DNA of 64,000 nt from Mesorhizobium sp. M7A.F.Ca.US.008.03.1.1 (GCF_003997495.1 NZ_RZRU01000004.1:124001-188000), one strand, 5' to 3'. Counted from the first letter of the stretch, positions 20,994 through 31,675 are shown. The notes: a model not told the origin generated them from the letters alone. Made by a program: numbers and translations.

Positions 20994-22140
20994 GTCGGAA
21001 ACGCCGGCGGTCTCGCTTGCGCTCGATCCGTTGAACATAGATGCCTTGATAGGTGAAATTGCCGGTCGGTTGAGCGAAACAGGCGACGGTGTTGATCTCG
21101 ACCTCTTGGCGACAAAGGCGAAGCGCGCGCTTCGTTTCAATGTCGCGGATGCCCGGCTCTACAGCCTGATAGGCGAGATTGAGTATCGACAAGGCGAGAA
21201 AGACGCGGCTTTTGAACTCTTCGACCAGGCTCGCAAGCTGTCCAAGACTGAAATCCATTCGCTTCAGAGATCGATCGATCGTTCGATCGAGGTGGGCGAT
21301 CTGTCAAAGGCCGTTGCCGAGATCGACACGTTGCTGCGCCGGTGGCCCGACAGATTTCCAGTCATTGCGGCGGGCTTGCCGGCTATTCTTTCAAACCCGG
21401 ACGGATATCAGGCTGTCCTGGCGGCCTTAAGGATCGAGGCGCCGTGGAGATCCAATCTTTTCTCCGCCCTTGGGAAGGATCCGCGGGGCCTGCGCGTCGC
21501 AAATCAACTGTTGCTTGACCTTGCCGGATCGAGCTCACAACCGACGTCGAAGGAATTGTCTGCCGTAATCAACGGGTACATCCGGCAGAAGGAATACGAG
21601 GCGGCCTATCGGCTGTTCCTGTTCAGCCTGTCCGATCAGGAGCGGACGCTGGGCGGTTACATTTTCAATGGCGGCTTCGAGCCGGTCCGCAGTGGCAAGC
21701 CATTCGATTGGCAGCTTCACGATCGATCCGGTCTGGAAATTACCTTTGCGGGGTCGCGCGATGCCGGCGAAAGCGACAGCGGAGCGACTGTCCGATTTCT
21801 GAATACGCCGGTGAAGAACGCCGCGCTCCAGCAATATGTTGAACTGCCTCCCGGCTCCTACAGGATTTCCCTGATCGCCTCCGCGAGAAACCTGAAGCTG
21901 CCCAAGCAGTTGTTCTGGTCCATCAGATGCGCGGATCCGGCGGGCGAAATAGCTCGGTTCAACATTCCGGAAGGCACATTCAATCGGCGGCAGTTGAGCC
22001 TGGATTTCGCGATCGGACCAAGCGCGTGTCCCATGCAATTGTTGCGGCTGGAAACAGCTGCCATCTCTGAGAGCTGGCGATTTCGGTACGTTGGCACGCT
22101 GGTCATGCACAAATTGAGCATCGAAAGAGTTTCATCTTGA
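20881..22140 (+). CDS. Membrane-anchored TPR-like protein of the export block
   Basis: A 419-residue protein with one N-terminal membrane anchor (GVWFVASVLVLAVSSLGL). An alpha-helical region follows with TPR-like spacing (ALRFNVADARLYSLIGEIEY, DAAFELFDQARKLS), about residues 60-270. The C-terminal 150 residues are beta-rich and look like a carbohydrate-binding jelly roll (YIFNGGFEPVRSGKPFDWQL, LQQYVELPPGSYRISLIA). Such proteins could scaffold the polymerase or bind polymer in the periplasm; this is inference. ATG 20881 lies inside the Wzc-like gene; a later start would lose the membrane anchor. The stop overlaps the polymerase start. Confidence 0.75.
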   Translation: MTEQASPLTRNLRRSGVWFVASVLVLAVSSLGLSRLLESETPAVSLALDPLNIDALIGEIAGRLSETGDGVDLDLLATKAKRALRFNVADARLYSLIGEIEYRQGEKDAAFELFDQARKLSKTEIHSLQRSIDRSIEVGDLSKAVAEIDTLLRRWPDRFPVIAAGLPAILSNPDGYQAVLAALRIEAPWRSNLFSALGKDPRGLRVANQLLLDLAGSSSQPTSKELSAVINGYIRQKEYEAAYRLFLFSLSDQERTLGGYIFNGGFEPVRSGKPFDWQLHDRSGLEITFAGSRDAGESDSGATVRFLNTPVKNAALQQYVELPPGSYRISLIASARNLKLPKQLFWSIRCADPAGEIARFNIPEGTFNRRQLSLDFAIGPSACPMQLLRLETAAISESWRFRYVGTLVMHKLSIERVSS

Positions 22141-23468
22141 GAGAGCGGTCGACCCGGTCCACGGAATGGGAAAAATATCTGCTTGGGTCGGTTCTTTTCC
22201 TGTCGGTGCTGATTGGCGGCGGCACCGCGAGCGGTCTCTACACCGAAGCGCTGATCGAGGTGGCGGCGATCGTCTCGGCCGCGGCCGTCTTTTCAAGGCC
22301 GTCGGGGCACGGCATCCCTCGTTCGGCCCTGTGGTTGCTCGCTCTGGGCCTTGCGGTGTTCTGTTTTCAAATCGTGCCGCTGCCCGCCGCCCTGTTGAGC
22401 GGATTGCGGCCTGAGGTTCTACTTGCAAATCCGAGGCTGAGCGGTGAAACCGGGCTGCGTTTCGTCAGTGTCGGCGTGGGACGTACGATCGAGTGTCTGT
22501 TGTATTTCGTGGCGATGGCTGCATTCTTTCTGAGCGTCACCCGCCTGCGCCCAGATCAGGTCTACGGCCTTCTGCCCTTCTTTTTCATGGGTGTCATCTG
22601 TAACGGACTGGCTGCGGCGATCCAGTATTCGCTCTCCGATACGGTTGCCATACAGGGTTTGTTGCCGTTCACGATCAATGCGGGACTGTTTGCCAACCAG
22701 AACCATTTTTCAGCTTTGCTCTTCGTCTCCATCCCCTTCGTTGTCTACTACGGCCTGTTTCGCGGGCACCTTCTGTCCGGGTCGCTCGGCTTGATAACGC
22801 TGCTGCTGTTGCTTCTGGCCGCCGGTTCGCGCGCCGGTATTCTGATAGGGCTGGCGATCACCATAGTATCAGTCGTCTTTCTGTCCGCGCGCTCGAGGCT
22901 GGGCGGGTATGGAATACCCGCTGTCTTCATCGGGCTTTCGCTCTACACGATCGGGGCATGGACGAAGATCGATGCGGAGGTGGTTGACCCGGCCTTTGGA
23001 CGGGCCGAATTTGCCCGCACGACGATCGCGGGAATTGAAGAGAACTGGGCGACGGGCGTGGGCTTTGGCAGTTTTCCGAAAGTCTACCAGATTTACGAAA
23101 AGGGAGAGATGATCTTCAAGCCCTACGTCAATCACGCCCACAATGATTATCTGGAATTGGCACTTGAAGGTGGCGCTCCTGTTGTCTTTCTGGTCGCAGC
23201 TTACTCGATATTGCTTTTTGCGTTTTCCGTTACGGCACGGCGAGATCCGCTGCAGAAAATGGCGTTTCTCTCAGTATCGTTTCTTCTCGTTCATTCCCTG
23301 GTCGACTATCCCTTGCGAACGGCGGCGCTGGCGATGACCTTCGCCTATATGAATGGCGTTATCTTTCACAAGGGACTTGCTGAGCGGTTGAGCCAGAGAG
23401 GCGAGTCGACCGCCGCCCATGATGACAATCTGCTTGTTGCCGTCAGGCCGGCCTTGGCAGGACGATAG
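22137..23468 (+). CDS. Wzy-like polymerase / O-antigen ligase family protein
   Basis: A 443-residue membrane protein with about 11-12 hydrophobic segments. The large periplasmic loop carries VNHAHNDYLELALEGG, the signature of the Wzy_C/O-antigen-ligase family. With Wza, Wzc and Wzx in the same locus it is most likely the repeat-unit polymerase. TTG 22137 overlaps the TPR gene stop (TTGA). It is the last gene before a 144-base gap, so probably ends the export block. The family also includes WaaL ligases, so polymerase is a context-based choice. Confidence 0.85.
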   Translation: MRERSTRSTEWEKYLLGSVLFLSVLIGGGTASGLYTEALIEVAAIVSAAAVFSRPSGHGIPRSALWLLALGLAVFCFQIVPLPAALLSGLRPEVLLANPRLSGETGLRFVSVGVGRTIECLLYFVAMAAFFLSVTRLRPDQVYGLLPFFFMGVICNGLAAAIQYSLSDTVAIQGLLPFTINAGLFANQNHFSALLFVSIPFVVYYGLFRGHLLSGSLGLITLLLLLLAAGSRAGILIGLAITIVSVVFLSARSRLGGYGIPAVFIGLSLYTIGAWTKIDAEVVDPAFGRAEFARTTIAGIEENWATGVGFGSFPKVYQIYEKGEMIFKPYVNHAHNDYLELALEGGAPVVFLVAAYSILLFAFSVTARRDPLQKMAFLSVSFLLVHSLVDYPLRTAALAMTFAYMNGVIFHKGLAERLSQRGESTAAHDDNLLVAVRPALAGR

Positions 23469-23538
23469 CAATGCGTCGCCTGGAAGTGGCCATGGATTTG
23501 GCGCCGAATCTGGCCCGGTCGTTTGCCGAACGCCGAGA

Positions 23539-23594
23539 TTGACAAGCCATTGCATGGAACCTAAGCACGGACAGCTCGGGCCGGGGGGCTTAGG
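23539..23594 (+). promoter_or_regulatory. Possible promoter element and hairpin ahead of rfbA
   Basis: TTGACA (23539-23544) fits a -35 box, but the hexamer 17 bases downstream (TAAGCA) is a poor -10. The stem CCTAAGC (23560-23566) and GCTTAGG (23588-23594) encloses a G-rich loop and ends 10 bases before the AAGGAGAG of rfbA. It may be a terminator for the upstream block or an rfbA leader structure. Confidence 0.3.
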
Positions 23595-23612
23595 CATGTC
23601 AAGGAGAGCTTC

Positions 23613-24494
23613 TTGAAAGGAATTATCCTTGCTGGAGGCAGTGGAACGCGTCTTTATCCGCTAACATTAGCAATCTCTAAGCAGATTCTGCCGATATACG
23701 ACAAGCCGATGATTTATTATCCGCTGAGCGTTCTGATGCTCGCGGGTATCCGGGAAATTCTGATCATTTCGACGCCGCGTGACCTGCCGGTTTTTCGCGA
23801 TCTGCTTGGCGATGGATCGGAGTTCGGCCTCGACCTGTCCTATGCCGAGCAACCGCAGCCCAACGGGCTGGCGGAAGCCTTCATCATCGGCCGCAATTTC
23901 ATCGGCAAGGACAACGTGTCGATGATCCTCGGCGACAACATCTATTTCGGCGATGGACTGTCGCAGCTTTGCCGCGATGCTGCCTCGCGCGAAAAGGGCG
24001 CTTCGGTGTTCGCCTATCATGTCGAGGATCCCCAGCGTTATGGCGTGGTTTCCTTCGACAAGGCCACGGGAACGGCGCTGACGATCGAGGAAAAGCCGCA
24101 GGTGCCGAAATCCAACTGGGCGGTCACCGGTCTCTACTTCTATGACAACGACGTCGTCGACATCGCCCCTGCCATCCGTCCCTCGGCGCGCGGCGAGCTC
24201 GAGATCACGGCGGTCAACAACGTCTACCTCGAGCGCGGCCAGTTGCATGTGCATCGGTTGGGGCGCGGCTTTGCCTGGCTCGACACGGGCACGCATGACA
24301 GCCTGCATGAGGCCTCCTCCTTCGTGCGCACCATCGAGCACCGCCAGGGCATCAAGGTCGCCTGTCCCGAAGAGATCGCCTTTGAACAGGGTTGGCTGAC
24401 AGTGGATCAGGTTCTGCGTCGCGCCGACCGCCTGGGCAAGAATGAGTATGCCGCCTATCTGCGCCGGCGTGTCGTCGACCTGTCGGAGGGCTAG
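23613..24494 (+). CDS. rfbA: Glucose-1-phosphate thymidylyltransferase
   Basis: A 293-residue enzyme that joins dTTP and glucose-1-phosphate to give dTDP-glucose, the entry step to dTDP-L-rhamnose and to 3-amino-6-deoxy sugars. The nucleotide-binding signature is [18 protein letters not shown], with [16 protein letters not shown] next and the Asp motif LGDNIYFG. It starts with TTG, supported by AAGGAGAG a few bases upstream. First gene of an rfbA-C-B-D run with minimal spacing. Confidence 0.96.
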   Translation: MKGIILAGGSGTRLYPLTLAISKQILPIYDKPMIYYPLSVLMLAGIREILIISTPRDLPVFRDLLGDGSEFGLDLSYAEQPQPNGLAEAFIIGRNFIGKDNVSMILGDNIYFGDGLSQLCRDAASREKGASVFAYHVEDPQRYGVVSFDKATGTALTIEEKPQVPKSNWAVTGLYFYDNDVVDIAPAIRPSARGELEITAVNNVYLERGQLHVHRLGRGFAWLDTGTHDSLHEASSFVRTIEHRQGIKVACPEEIAFEQGWLTVDQVLRRADRLGKNEYAAYLRRRVVDLSEG

Positions 24495-25049
24495 GTGTTG
24501 GAGGTCAGGCCCCTTGGCATCGATGGCGTGCTGGAAATCGTTCCGAAGCGACATGGCGACGCGCGCGGCTTCTTCGTGGAAACCTACAATGCCGAGCGCT
24601 TTTCGCAGGCCGGCATAGACTTGGGTTTCGTGCAGGACAATCATTCCTATTCCGCCGCGGCGGGCGTCTTGCGAGGGCTTCATTACCAACTTGCGCCGCG
24701 CGCGCAGGACAAGCTGCTGCGCGTCATCCGGGGCAGCATTCTCGATGTCGCCGTCGACATTCGCCGCGGTTCGAAAACCTTCGGAAAATGGGTCGCTCTC
24801 GAAGTGTCGGCCGAAAAGGGCAACCAGATTCTGGTGCCGAAAGGCTTCGCGCACGGTTTCGTGACGCTCGTGCCCGACACCGAGGTCCTGTATAAGGTGA
24901 CCGACACCTATTCGCAGGCGCATGACCGGTCGATCCGTTTCGACGATCCCGACATCGGCATCGAGTGGCCGTCATTGAGCGGCGGGTTCCAGCTCTCGGA
25001 CAAGGACCTCAAGGCGCCGCTGCTGGCCGCCGCCGAGGTGTTCGCCTGA
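24495..25049 (+). CDS. rfbC: dTDP-4-dehydrorhamnose 3,5-epimerase
   Basis: A 184-residue cupin-fold enzyme. It has [17 protein letters not shown] with the catalytic His, and [10 protein letters not shown] and PKGFAHGF, all characteristic of RfbC. It converts dTDP-4-keto-6-deoxyglucose into dTDP-4-keto-rhamnose. It starts at GTG directly after the rfbA stop, with GGAGGG inside the end of rfbA. Confidence 0.95.
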   Translation: MLEVRPLGIDGVLEIVPKRHGDARGFFVETYNAERFSQAGIDLGFVQDNHSYSAAAGVLRGLHYQLAPRAQDKLLRVIRGSILDVAVDIRRGSKTFGKWVALEVSAEKGNQILVPKGFAHGFVTLVPDTEVLYKVTDTYSQAHDRSIRFDDPDIGIEWPSLSGGFQLSDKDLKAPLLAAAEVFA

Positions 25050-25071
25050 TGGGTTATGTGAGGACAGCGGC

Positions 25072-26142
25072 ATGAATTTTCTGGTGACGGGCGGTGCTGG
25101 CTTTATCGGTTCGGCGGTGTGCCGGCATCTGTGCGCCAACCCGGCCTATCGGGTGACCAATCTCGACAAGCTTACCTATGCGGGAAACCTGGCCTCGCTG
25201 CGGCCGATCGAGAACGCACACAATTATCGCTTCGCGCAGGCCGATATCTGCGACGAAAGGGCCGTGCTCGACATTCTCCGGCGCGACGATATCGACATCG
25301 TCATGAACCTTGCCGCCGAGAGCCATGTCGACCGCTCGATCGATGGGCCGGGCACCTTTATCGAGACCAACATCGTCGGCACCTACAAGATGCTCAATGC
25401 CGCGCTGGAATACTGGCGCGGCCTGCCCGAAGACAGGAAGAGCCATTTCCGCTTCCATCATGTCTCGACCGATGAGGTGTTCGGCGATCTTCCCTTCGAC
25501 GGCGGCATGTTCGTCGAGGAAACGCCCTACGCGCCATCCTCGCCCTATTCCGCCTCGAAAGCGGCCTCGGACCATCTGGTGCGGGCCTGGCACGAAACCT
25601 ATGGCCTGCCGGTCGTGCTTTCCAATTGCTCGAACAATTACGGACCCTATCACTTTCCCGAAAAGCTGATCCCGCTGGTCATCCTCAATGCGCTCGATGA
25701 AAAGCCGCTGCCGGTCTATGGCGCCGGCGCCAATGTGCGCGACTGGCTGTTCGTCGAGGATCACGCACGCGCGCTGGAACTTGTCGCGACCAGGGGACTG
25801 CCGGGCGAAAGCTACAATGTCGGCGGCAATTCCGAGCGGACGAACCTTGGCGTCGTCGAGACGATTTGCGATCTCCTCGACAGCAGGCGGCCGCGGGCAG
25901 GGGGCAAGAGCTATCGCGACCTGATTTCCTTCGTCACCGACCGCCCCGGTCACGATCGCCGCTATGCCATCGACGCCTCGAAGATAGGCCGGGACCTGGG
26001 CTGGGCGCCCAACGAGAATTTCGACAGCGGCCTCGCCAAGACCGTCGACTGGTTTCTCGCCAACAAATGGTGGTGGGGACCAATCCGCGAGCAGCGCTAT
26101 GCCGGTGAACGGCTGGGCGAAGCGCGCAAGGGGGCGGCGTGA
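25072..26142 (+). CDS. rfbB: dTDP-glucose 4,6-dehydratase
   Basis: A 356-residue extended SDR. The N-terminus [20 protein letters not shown] is the NAD site; VSTDEVFGD holds the Thr-Asp-Glu catalytic set and [10 protein letters not shown] the Tyr and Lys. Its product, dTDP-4-keto-6-deoxyglucose, is the branch point for rhamnose (RfbC/RfbD) and, by inference, for the FdtA/B/C genes at 36-39 kb, which have no dehydratase of their own. GTGAGGA upstream of ATG 25072. Confidence 0.96.
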   Translation: MNFLVTGGAGFIGSAVCRHLCANPAYRVTNLDKLTYAGNLASLRPIENAHNYRFAQADICDERAVLDILRRDDIDIVMNLAAESHVDRSIDGPGTFIETNIVGTYKMLNAALEYWRGLPEDRKSHFRFHHVSTDEVFGDLPFDGGMFVEETPYAPSSPYSASKAASDHLVRAWHETYGLPVVLSNCSNNYGPYHFPEKLIPLVILNALDEKPLPVYGAGANVRDWLFVEDHARALELVATRGLPGESYNVGGNSERTNLGVVETICDLLDSRRPRAGGKSYRDLISFVTDRPGHDRRYAIDASKIGRDLGWAPNENFDSGLAKTVDWFLANKWWWGPIREQRYAGERLGEARKGAA

Positions 26143-27041
26143 GGCTGGTTGTCACCGGACGCGACGGGCAGGTCGCGGCAAGCCTTATGGAGGCCGGCCA
26201 GGCCGCCGCCGGCGCTGAGGTCGTCGCCATTGGCCGTCCGCAACTCGACCTCGCAAGACCCGAAACCGTGATCGAAGCCATCGCGGCCGCGAAGCCGGAT
26301 ATCGTCGTGTCGGCTGCCGCCTACACGGCGGTGGATCAGGCCGAGGACGAGCCCGATCTGGCATTCGCGGTGAACGCCGTCGGCGCCGGCAAGGTGGCGC
26401 AAGCCGCGGCCCGTCTGGGCGTTCCCGTCATCCATCTTTCGACCGACTATGTCTTCGACGGCACCGCCGCTGGCGCCTATGTCGAGACCGACGCCACTGC
26501 ACCGCGCAGCGTCTATGGCGCCTCCAAGCTTGCCGGCGAGCAGGCGGTCGCATCGGCCAATCCGCGCCATCTGATCCTGCGCACCGCATGGGTCTACAGC
26601 CCGTTCGGCAAGAATTTCGTCAAGACCATGCTAAAACTTGCCGCCGACCGCGACGAGATCGCGGTGGTGGCCGATCAGTGGGGAAATCCAACATCGGCAC
26701 TTGATATCGCCGACGCAATCCTGCATGCGGCGGCACAGCTGCACGAGGGCGCCGCCACATCCGGCATCTATCATCTGGCCGGAACCGGCGAGGCCAACTG
26801 GAGCGGCTTTGCCCGTCACATCCTGGACACAAGCCGCGTGTCTGGTGGTCCTTGGGCGCGGGTACGGGACATTGCTACGATGGACTATCCGACCAAGGCG
26901 CGCCGCCCCGCCAATTCCCTTCTATCGAACGCGAAATTCGCCTCCGCCTTTGGCTGGAACGCACCGGACTGGCGTCAATCGACGGAAGCGGTGGTGCACC
27001 GGCTTCTCCTCGGCGGGACGAAACAGGCATTGACGGCATGA
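26139..27041 (+). CDS. rfbD: dTDP-4-dehydrorhamnose reductase
   Basis: A 300-residue SDR that makes dTDP-L-rhamnose. It has [11 protein letters not shown] at the N-terminus, [17 protein letters not shown], the catalytic YGASKLAGE, and [14 protein letters not shown]. The GTG start overlaps the rfbB stop, and its own stop overlaps the start of the giant downstream gene (ATGA), so the rhamnose genes and that gene are one transcription and translation unit. Confidence 0.95.
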   Translation: MRLVVTGRDGQVAASLMEAGQAAAGAEVVAIGRPQLDLARPETVIEAIAAAKPDIVVSAAAYTAVDQAEDEPDLAFAVNAVGAGKVAQAAARLGVPVIHLSTDYVFDGTAAGAYVETDATAPRSVYGASKLAGEQAVASANPRHLILRTAWVYSPFGKNFVKTMLKLAADRDEIAVVADQWGNPTSALDIADAILHAAAQLHEGAATSGIYHLAGTGEANWSGFARHILDTSRVSGGPWARVRDIATMDYPTKARRPANSLLSNAKFASAFGWNAPDWRQSTEAVVHRLLLGGTKQALTA

Positions 27042-30000
27042 ACAAGCACCCTTCACCCGAGACCCTGCGCGATGCGATGCCTGCTGGCAAGGCACGCGCC
27101 AAAGCGAAAACGGCGCGGCCTGCAAAGCAGGACGTTTCACTTCGCGACCTGTACGACGCGCATCGCGGCAAAGTGTCGGATAAATGGTCGATCTATCTCA
27201 GCACCTATGACCATATTTTTTCAGAGTATCGAGACACGCCGGTTCGAATCCTGGAAATCGGAGTTCAGAATGGCGGATCCCTGGAGCTATGGGAGAAATA
27301 TTTCTCCAATGCTGAGGTAATCGTTGGCTGTGATGTCAATCTGGCTTGCGGAAATCTTGCTTTCGCCAGCCAGAAGATAAAGATCTCCGTAGGTGACGCA
27401 AATACTGATGAAACAGAGCGCGACATCATCTCGATGTCGGAAAAATATGATATTATCATTGATGATGGATCGCACCTGTCCTCGGATATAATACGCTCGT
27501 TCGCACGATATTTCCCCCACCTTTCCGAAGGGGGCATGTACATCGCCGAAGATCTGCATTGCAGTTACTGGCAGGAATTCGAGGGCGGTCTCTACGATCC
27601 GCTTTCCTCGATGTCGTTTTTCAAGCGCCTGCTTGACGTGGTCAACCATGAGCATTGGGGACTGGATCGCCATCGTATTGACGTCTTGGCCACTTTCGCC
27701 GACAGGCACAAAGTCACCTTCGATGAGGTTTCTCTCGCATCGGTTCATTCCGTCGAGTTCTTGAACTCGCTTTGTATTGTAACGAAGCTGCCTATTCCGG
27801 AAAACGTCCTTGGCGCGCGCAACGTGGACGGCCAGGTGGCACTCGCCGATGGGAGCGTGGTTTCTCTCGACGATACGAAGAGCAGGGCGATCGATCAAAC
27901 CGGAAATCCATGGTCGTTGAAGTCAACCACCATGGAAGAGGAGATCGAAACCAACAGGAAGTTGTTGGGGCATCACAGGGCACGCAACGAGGCTTTCTCC
28001 AGCGAGATGGCTGAAATGCGCGAACAAATCCGAGCCCACAAAGACGAGATCTCCAGCACAAGGGCACAAGTCAGCGCGAGAGACGAAGAGATCGCTCGAA
28101 GATGGACACAGATCATTGCGAGAGACAAAGAGATCGAACTCTTGCAACAAAATTTGTCTATGGCGCACAAGGCGACAAGTGCGCTGCTTGCGGATCGCGA
28201 CGATGCGCGATCCGAGGAAACCCGGTTGCATGAGGTTCTCGATGCCGTTTATGCCAGCACGTCGTGGCGAGTGACCAAGCCTCTACGCGGGATTGGGAGC
28301 TGGGTCCGCGCTATCGGCGATGTTCGCACAAGGGTTCGCCGCTTGGCGATTCGCGGTGCCTACGCTTGTTGGCACAATCTGCCGCTCTCCATCGACCTCA
28401 AGCGAAAATTGAAGAGAGCGGCGTTTTCGACCTTTCCTTCGCTGTTTGGCGTTACCAATGCCTACCGTGCCTGGAGAAGCATGGAGGCACCCCAAGCGCC
28501 TGTGGGCAGCAACGCGATGGTCTTGCGCGGGGCGCTGGTCAGTTCCGGCCCGATCTTCTCGCCCGAACCAGTCTATGTGCCGCTTCTCGATGCGCCGCCG
28601 CTGCTCCAGAAGCCGGTGCGCGTCATCGCGTTCTATCTGCCGCAATTCCACCCGATCCCCGAAAACGATGAATGGTGGGGACAGGGCTTCACCGAATGGG
28701 TCAATGTCCGGCCCGCTGAGCCGCAATTTATCGGTCACCACCAGCCGCACGTGCCGGATACACTCGGCTACTACGACTTGAGCGATACCGCCGTGCAGCA
28801 TCGCCAGATCGAACTGGCAAGGCTCTATGGAGTGGAAGGCTTCTGCTTCTATTTTTATTGGTTCGGCGGCAAGAGGCTCCTGGAAAGGCCGCTCGAAAAC
28901 TGGCTCGAGGATAAAAGCCTCGACATGCCATTCTGCGTCTGCTGGGCCAACGAGAATTGGTCGCGCCGCTGGGACGGAATGGACCAGGAGATACTGATCG
29001 CTCAGGACCACTCCCCTCAGGATGATCTCGCGTTCATCGCCGAGGTCGCGCCCTATCTTCGCGACCCTCGCTACATCCGCATCGACGGCAAGCCGCTGCT
29101 GCTCGTCTATCGCCCCAGCCTGCTCCCGGCGGCGGCGCAAACAGCGCGGCGCTGGCGGACATGGTGCCGGGAGAACGGCATTGGCGAGATTTTCCTGGCC
29201 TACACCCAATCGTTCGAATCTGTCCCCCCCGACCGCTACGGCTTCGATGCCGCTGTGGAATTTCCGCCAAACAATTCCGCGCCGCCAAATGTCACGCATA
29301 CAGTGACGCCGCTGCACGAGGATTTTGCCACGACCGTCTATGACTGGTCGGTTTTTCCGCAACGCAGCGAAACCTATTCATCCCGCAAATACAAGCTCTT
29401 CCGTTCGGTTTGCCCGGGCTGGGACAATACCGCACGCCGCACGCGCGGTGGCACGGTGTTCATCAACAACACCCCAGCGCTGTATCGCAGATGGCTGGAT
29501 AATGCCATTGAGGATACCTTGGCCCATGTTAGCGAGCCATCCGAGCGGCTGGTTTTCGTGAATGCCTGGAACGAGTGGGCGGAAGGCGCTCACCTGGAGC
29601 CCGATAGCGTTAACGGCCACGCCTATCTGCAAGCGACTCGCGATGCCTTGGAGGCGGCGAAGGGGAAGTCCAAAGCCAGGATTGCAATCGTTTCCCACGA
29701 CGCCCACCCGCATGGGGCGCAATTGCTGGCTCTCAATCTGGCCAAGGGATTCAAGCAGTTTGGGTTTGAGCCCGATCTCATCGTGCTGGGCGACGGGCCG
29801 CTGCTCGGCCGTTTCGCCCACACCGCGACCGTGCACAGGATCAATTTGCCTGAGCAAGGCGATGCCGATGTGTTGAAACGCCTGTCCGCCATCAGGAACG
29901 CCGGCGCCGAGGTGGCCGTCGTGAACACCACCGTATCCGGCAAGCTTGTCCCGCTTTTGAAGCAGGCGGGGTTCCGCACGGTTTGCCTCGTCCACGAATT

Positions 30001-31621
30001 GCCTGGTATATTGGCTTCCTACGGTCTTGCTGACGCAGCCGCAGCCATTGTCGAGAGCGCTGACACCATCGTTTTTCCAGCCGAGATCGTCAAAGCCGGA
30101 TTCGAAGAGTTTGTTGGCCGACCGGTCAGCCAGTCGGTGGTCAGACCGCAAGGCCTCTATCTGCGTACGCCCTACCTCGCCGATGATCGCCAGCAGGTCC
30201 GCGAGGCGGTCCGCGCAAGATTAGGGCTTGCGACAAATGCAAGCATCATCCTGTGCGCGGGCTATGCCGACCATCGCAAGGGCCTCGATCTTTTCGTTGA
30301 TGCTTGCCTCAACGTTATGGCGTCCAGGCCGGATGCGGTTGCAGTCTGGGTCGGTCATGTCGATACTGGCTTTCACGCCAAGCAAATGCGACGGGTGAAA
30401 GAAGCGGGACTGGAGGGCCGCTTCGTCTTTGTCGGATTGGTGGAAAATCCGCAGGAATACTATTTCGCCGCTGATATTTACGCCTTGACCTCGCGTGAGG
30501 ATCCGTTCCCCTCGGTGGTGCTCGAGGCGCTTGACGCCACAATACCGGTCGTTGCCTTCGAAGGCGCTGGCGGCTTCCAGGACCTGCTGAATCGTGATTG
30601 CGGGATCCTTGTGCCAGCCTTCGATACCGATGAGATGGCCAAGGCTATCACCAATCTACTCGACAATGCGGGCCAAGCCCGGCGCCTGGCAGGCGTTGGC
30701 CGCGATATTGTCCGCCAGGAGTTCAGCTTCAGCCATTACCTGCATGACCTGCTGATTTACGCCGAAAAGCCATCGCCGCGGGTGTCGGTCATCGTGCCGA
30801 ACTACAACTACGCCCGATATCTGGGTGCGCGCCTAAGCTCGATCGTCGATCAGACGATAAAGCCCTATGAATTGATCGTGCTTGACGACGCTTCGACCGA
30901 CGAAAGTGTCGAAGTCATTGAGCAGTTTCTGGCCAGTTGCGACATCCCGTGCAGGTTGGTCGTGAACGCCGAAAATTCGGGCTCGGTATTCCGCCAATGG
31001 ATGCGTGGCGTCGAAATGGCGCGCGGTGATTACGTCTGGATCGCCGAGGCCGACGATCTCGCCGATCCCGATTTTCTGGCCGAGCTTCTGCCCGCCTTCG
31101 AGCGCAAGGAAGTGGTGATGAGCTATTGCCAGTCGCGCCAGATAGACGGCGCCGGCCGTATTCTGTCCGAGCACTATCTCGACTATGTGTCGGACATCGA
31201 CCGGTCTCGCTGGACGAAACCCTACGTGGTGGACGGCCGCCAGGAAATCGCGGAGGCGCTTTACCTCAAGAACACCATTCCAAACGTCAGTGGCGTCTTG
31301 TTTCGAAGGGAGGCGCTGCGGAATGCGTTGACCAGGCACAGCGAAGAGATCATGTCTCTGCGCAACGCCGGGGATTGGGTGACATATTTGCGTCTGCTCG
31401 AAAATGGCTCGATCGCGTTCTCGCCCCGTTCGCTCAATTCTCACCGCCGGCATCAGTCGAGCGTGACCATTGGAAATTTCGATCTCAGGCATCTACAGGA
31501 AATTAGACAGGTGCACACGGAGACAATACGCAGCCATGATCTTGGGCCTGTCGCGCTTAGGCGGGCAGGCATCTACGAGCGTGAACTCAGCGAACGATTT
31601 GGCATCCCAATCCACGAATGA
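27038..31621 (+). CDS. Multidomain methyltransferase / GH99-like (WbsX) / GT4 / GT2 protein
   Basis: A 1527-residue protein in one intact frame. Domains in order: a SAM methyltransferase (about 38-220; LEIGVQNGGSLELW, IIDDGSHLSSD) of the CmcI/rhamnosyl-O-methyltransferase kind; a charged coiled coil (about 298-400); a GH99-like WbsX domain (about 526-875; AFYLPQFHPIPENDEWWGQG, WANENWSRRWDG, NAWNEWAEGAHLEPD); a GT4 domain (about 880-1242; ILCAGYADHRKGLDLF, SREDPFPSVVLEALDA); and a C-terminal GT2 domain (about 1246-1480; SVIVPNYNYARYL, VLDDASTDES, AEADDLADPDFL). It probably adds and methylates sugars on the growing glycan, perhaps rhamnose given the coupling to rfbD. ATG 27038 overlaps the rfbD stop; the longer upstream frame is antisense-like read-through of rfbD and rejected. 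Confidence 0.88.
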   Translation: MNKHPSPETLRDAMPAGKARAKAKTARPAKQDVSLRDLYDAHRGKVSDKWSIYLSTYDHIFSEYRDTPVRILEIGVQNGGSLELWEKYFSNAEVIVGCDVNLACGNLAFASQKIKISVGDANTDETERDIISMSEKYDIIIDDGSHLSSDIIRSFARYFPHLSEGGMYIAEDLHCSYWQEFEGGLYDPLSSMSFFKRLLDVVNHEHWGLDRHRIDVLATFADRHKVTFDEVSLASVHSVEFLNSLCIVTKLPIPENVLGARNVDGQVALADGSVVSLDDTKSRAIDQTGNPWSLKSTTMEEEIETNRKLLGHHRARNEAFSSEMAEMREQIRAHKDEISSTRAQVSARDEEIARRWTQIIARDKEIELLQQNLSMAHKATSALLADRDDARSEETRLHEVLDAVYASTSWRVTKPLRGIGSWVRAIGDVRTRVRRLAIRGAYACWHNLPLSIDLKRKLKRAAFSTFPSLFGVTNAYRAWRSMEAPQAPVGSNAMVLRGALVSSGPIFSPEPVYVPLLDAPPLLQKPVRVIAFYLPQFHPIPENDEWWGQGFTEWVNVRPAEPQFIGHHQPHVPDTLGYYDLSDTAVQHRQIELARLYGVEGFCFYFYWFGGKRLLERPLENWLEDKSLDMPFCVCWANENWSRRWDGMDQEILIAQDHSPQDDLAFIAEVAPYLRDPRYIRIDGKPLLLVYRPSLLPAAAQTARRWRTWCRENGIGEIFLAYTQSFESVPPDRYGFDAAVEFPPNNSAPPNVTHTVTPLHEDFATTVYDWSVFPQRSETYSSRKYKLFRSVCPGWDNTARRTRGGTVFINNTPALYRRWLDNAIEDTLAHVSEPSERLVFVNAWNEWAEGAHLEPDSVNGHAYLQATRDALEAAKGKSKARIAIVSHDAHPHGAQLLALNLAKGFKQFGFEPDLIVLGDGPLLGRFAHTATVHRINLPEQGDADVLKRLSAIRNAGAEVAVVNTTVSGKLVPLLKQAGFRTVCLVHELPGILASYGLADAAAAIVESADTIVFPAEIVKAGFEEFVGRPVSQSVVRPQGLYLRTPYLADDRQQVREAVRARLGLATNASIILCAGYADHRKGLDLFVDACLNVMASRPDAVAVWVGHVDTGFHAKQMRRVKEAGLEGRFVFVGLVENPQEYYFAADIYALTSREDPFPSVVLEALDATIPVVAFEGAGGFQDLLNRDCGILVPAFDTDEMAKAITNLLDNAGQARRLAGVGRDIVRQEFSFSHYLHDLLIYAEKPSPRVSVIVPNYNYARYLGARLSSIVDQTIKPYELIVLDDASTDESVEVIEQFLASCDIPCRLVVNAENSGSVFRQWMRGVEMARGDYVWIAEADDLADPDFLAELLPAFERKEVVMSYCQSRQIDGAGRILSEHYLDYVSDIDRSRWTKPYVVDGRQEIAEALYLKNTIPNVSGVLFRREALRNALTRHSEEIMSLRNAGDWVTYLRLLENGSIAFSPRSLNSHRRHQSSVTIGNFDLRHLQEIRQVHTETIRSHDLGPVALRRAGIYERELSERFGIPIHE

Positions 31622-31675
31622 CGACGCTGGCCACTGTCAAATATTACATGGGCTTAGAGCGTCGAGGAGACTTTA

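Noticed and set aside
23667-24923. Minus-strand ORF (418 codons) over rfbA and rfbC
   Set aside because: Antisense of two well-conserved genes.
26852-27037. Earlier start for the giant protein inside rfbD
   Set aside because: The extra 62 residues are an out-of-frame reading of rfbD; the ATGA overlap at 27038 is the natural start.
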